DNA of 64,000 bases from Moringa oleifera (taxonomy: Eukaryota; Streptophyta; Magnoliopsida; Brassicales; Moringaceae). The notes under the pieces were generated by a model. It ran no database searches and was not told where the DNA came from. It saw nothing but the letters and a program-made list of their open reading frames with translations. Numbering within the stretch: position 1 is the stretch's first letter; every line of letters begins with the position of its first letter. Positions 61,636-64,000 of the stretch are shown one piece after another. Position numbers and translations under genes: made by a program. Where the stretch lies: positions 2,852,001-2,916,000 of the forward strand of contig JAJFZO010000863.1 in the NCBI GenBank assembly GCA_021397835.1. Reading direction: 5' to 3'.

Positions 61636-64000
61636 GTAACATGAGCTAAACAGCAAATTTTATAGAATTTTTATCTTGAAATTTAATTATAAAATATTAA
61701 TAAATATTACTTAATTTAATTAAAGTGCACAATATTCTTTTAGGCTTATTCGAACTTTTTTTTTAATCTCATTCTTTAATTAATCAAAACTATTAATATT
61801 AATTATTCTTTTATTTAATTCTAATAAATCAAACATTTAGTATTTATTTTATTATAATCTTTCACTTTTCTATTTTCAAAGAATACTTATTCTATTTAAT
61901 CTCTATTTCATTTCACGGATAATCCAACTTTTTGTTATTGTCTTCTAAGTGCTACATTTCTCATTAAAATTTTTATTTTTATATAAGATTTTGATTTTTC
62001 ACCTATATGTATTTTAAATTATAAATAAATTTGGGATAAAAAATTAAAAAAATAATTATAATATTATTAAAGAAAAATATTTTAAAAACTTTAAAACAAT
62101 AGTTTTTAAGATTTTAATCTTGAAGTATGGATTGGGTCAATTATATTCATAATGTTTCAATTTGGTTTGATTTATACATTTGATTATGAAAAATAATGAT
62201 ATTTCATTGTTGAATACCTAAAAAATTACTTATAAGTTATTTCTTATGAATTTTTAAAATTTTTAACAATGTAAATAATTATTACATATATATATATTAA
62301 ATATGTAAAATTTGTAAAATTTTTTAGAATGATAGTTTCAACTAATCTTTATGTTTTTAAAAAATTTAAATTAAAAACTTATTGTATATTTTAAAAATTT
62401 TCGATACAATTTAAATTAAATTATTAAAAATATAATTAAAATAACTAATATTTTAATATTCAAATAAAAGACAAATATACTTTATGATTTTTATATTCAC
62501 CCTATTATTAATTTTTTATATAAAATAATCTTTTCTTTTTTTAAAAAAAAAAAAGAGAGTGACACATGAAATGAATTTAGAAATCTTAGAAACATGGATT
62601 CTATAATGGAAGGCTTAATACATGATGGGTGACTACACCTTTGTGGTTTTTTTCCAAAATGAAGAATCTTTGCTAATTAAATATGCTATTTCTAACGAAT
62701 AAAATTCCTTAGCGTAACCAATTCATCGCCTTTTTATCTCTATGTATACCTTCTTAAGTTCGGCTTTTATATATGTGATTCTCTACAAACGACATTTTCC
62801 AATTAAAATATCAAAGCAATTAGTATCTTTACATTAGGAAAATGAAAAAGGAAGAGAAGAAGATGACAGTGAGCATCCATGGCTTTTGTGAAGTGCATTA
62901 AGAATATAATTTGACAGCAAGGTCCAAGCTTTAATTTTTTTTTTTTAATTTGTTGACATATGAGATTGCATATATATAATCGGTTTTTAAACTTTTTTTG
63001 GAGGTCAACTTTGATAACAATTTAAATAATAAAAAAATGTGGATGTTTGAATGATCTTAGAATTTTCGATCGTGGATCAAGAATATTATAAAAGAAAACA
63101 CATCGACATCTTTGAGATATTTATTATTGAAGAACTTATACCAAAAGAGAAATATTATCAGATTGTCTTTCTCTTCTTTTTTTTTTAAATAATACCAATT
63201 GGCTTAAGGTTTAAGATCACACTTGAATACGTTCGATCCTTTTATAAGTTGAATTTTTCTTGGTTGATGGTTTACCATCTTGTCGTATCTTCAATAACAA
63301 GAGAATCAAATTATAATGGATGACCCAAATTTGATTATGTTTAGTAATTTTATAATTTATTTAATATGTAAGAGAAGATAAAAAAAAAATATCAAAAGTT
63401 TGAACATCGAGTTGAATGAATTAAAAAAATATATAATTCTAATATCAATTAAAAGTAAATGAATATTCTAATAATTTTAACATTGGTTTTTTTTTTTTCT
63501 AAAAAAATGAAACTAAGAAATATTCATATGAAGGTAGAGAGAGCAAAGAATATGAATGGAACAAAAACCATCCAAGGGAAATAAGACGTATAGGTGGACC
63601 AAAATAGTAAGATCTTGCTGATCTAATGCTTGTGATGTGACCAAAGTAATGAAAATGCAAGCAAGTGTCACAAGCAATTTGGAGCATACTGACCCACAGA
63701 GAAATAAAGGCACAAGTTGATAAAATTTTTGAAGAACTAGATCTCTAAAAGAACTAAATGATCTCATGCATGATCGATAGAGATGGGGGTTTTAGAGATT
63801 ACCTAAAAATATCTGTTAATTAATAATTAAATAAAGGAATAGGATACTCCATGTGGGTTTGAAATTCTTGTAAAGATTTCTCAAGCTTTTCTTACAGATA
63901 ATTTACTAGTTCTTGGATCGATATATATCCTAAATGTTTCGTGGAAGTATAGTTACAAACAACAACTGGTTAAGGCTTATGTGCTTTTTGCCATCTATAT
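61636..64000. other. Gene-free AT-rich end of the window
   Basis: A further diverged fragment of the AT-rich family is likely at about 62110-62480. The part 62560-64000 is somewhat less AT-rich. The minus-strand open frames at 63499-63767 overlap in two frames and match no family known to me. Confidence 0.35.

Noticed and set aside
1..64000. CRISPR arrays, operons, rRNA genes and organelle DNA insertions
   Set aside because: No regularly spaced repeats, no polycistronic layout and no rRNA-like or organelle-like stretches were seen in this plant nuclear sequence.

Overview
This is nuclear DNA from a flowering plant, most likely a eudicot and probably a rosid; I cannot name the species. Evidence: GT-AG introns inside short exons, AT-rich intergenic DNA carrying small inverted-repeat transposons, and proteins of plant-only families (group VII ERF with an MCGGAI start, SBT1-type subtilase, FLZ zinc finger, plastid ribosomal protein with a transit peptide). 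All gene models were rebuilt by hand by joining exons in phase; every joined frame closes on a stop codon.

Left third (1-26 kb) is gene-dense: the 3' part of TIM50 (+), a ZIP11-like metal transporter (+), an unrecognised conserved membrane protein (-), a WSS1A-type DNA-protein-crosslink protease (+), a BAH/Agenet chromatin protein (+), a QRT1-like pectin methylesterase (-) and plastid ribosomal protein uS10 (+). The membrane protein and WSS1A are divergent across a short promoter with GGCCCA/TGGGCC and CACGTG motifs.

Right two thirds (26-64 kb) is gene-poor and AT-rich, with four genes all on the minus strand: a group VII ERF oxygen-sensing transcription factor, an intronless SBT1.5-like subtilase, a compact RBR ubiquitin ligase and an FLZ zinc finger protein. 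Between them lie a probable PIF/Harbinger MITE with TTA target duplications (28816-29569), a decayed hAT-type transposase fragment (about 56446-56865), and several diverged copies of an AT-rich family of about 450 bp with long terminal inverted repeats.

Gene order recalls three Arabidopsis neighbourhoods as I remember them: TIM50-ZIP11-WSS1A (At1g55900-At1g55915), QRT1-BAH/Agenet (At5g55590-At5g55600) and RAP2.2-SBT1.5-RBR (At3g14230-At3g14250). The window therefore looks like a junction of three ancestral blocks. I see no operon-like or defence-type system and nothing that I would call an undescribed system; the most novel items are the unrecognised membrane protein, a possible N-terminal extension of WSS1A, and the AT-rich inverted-repeat family.
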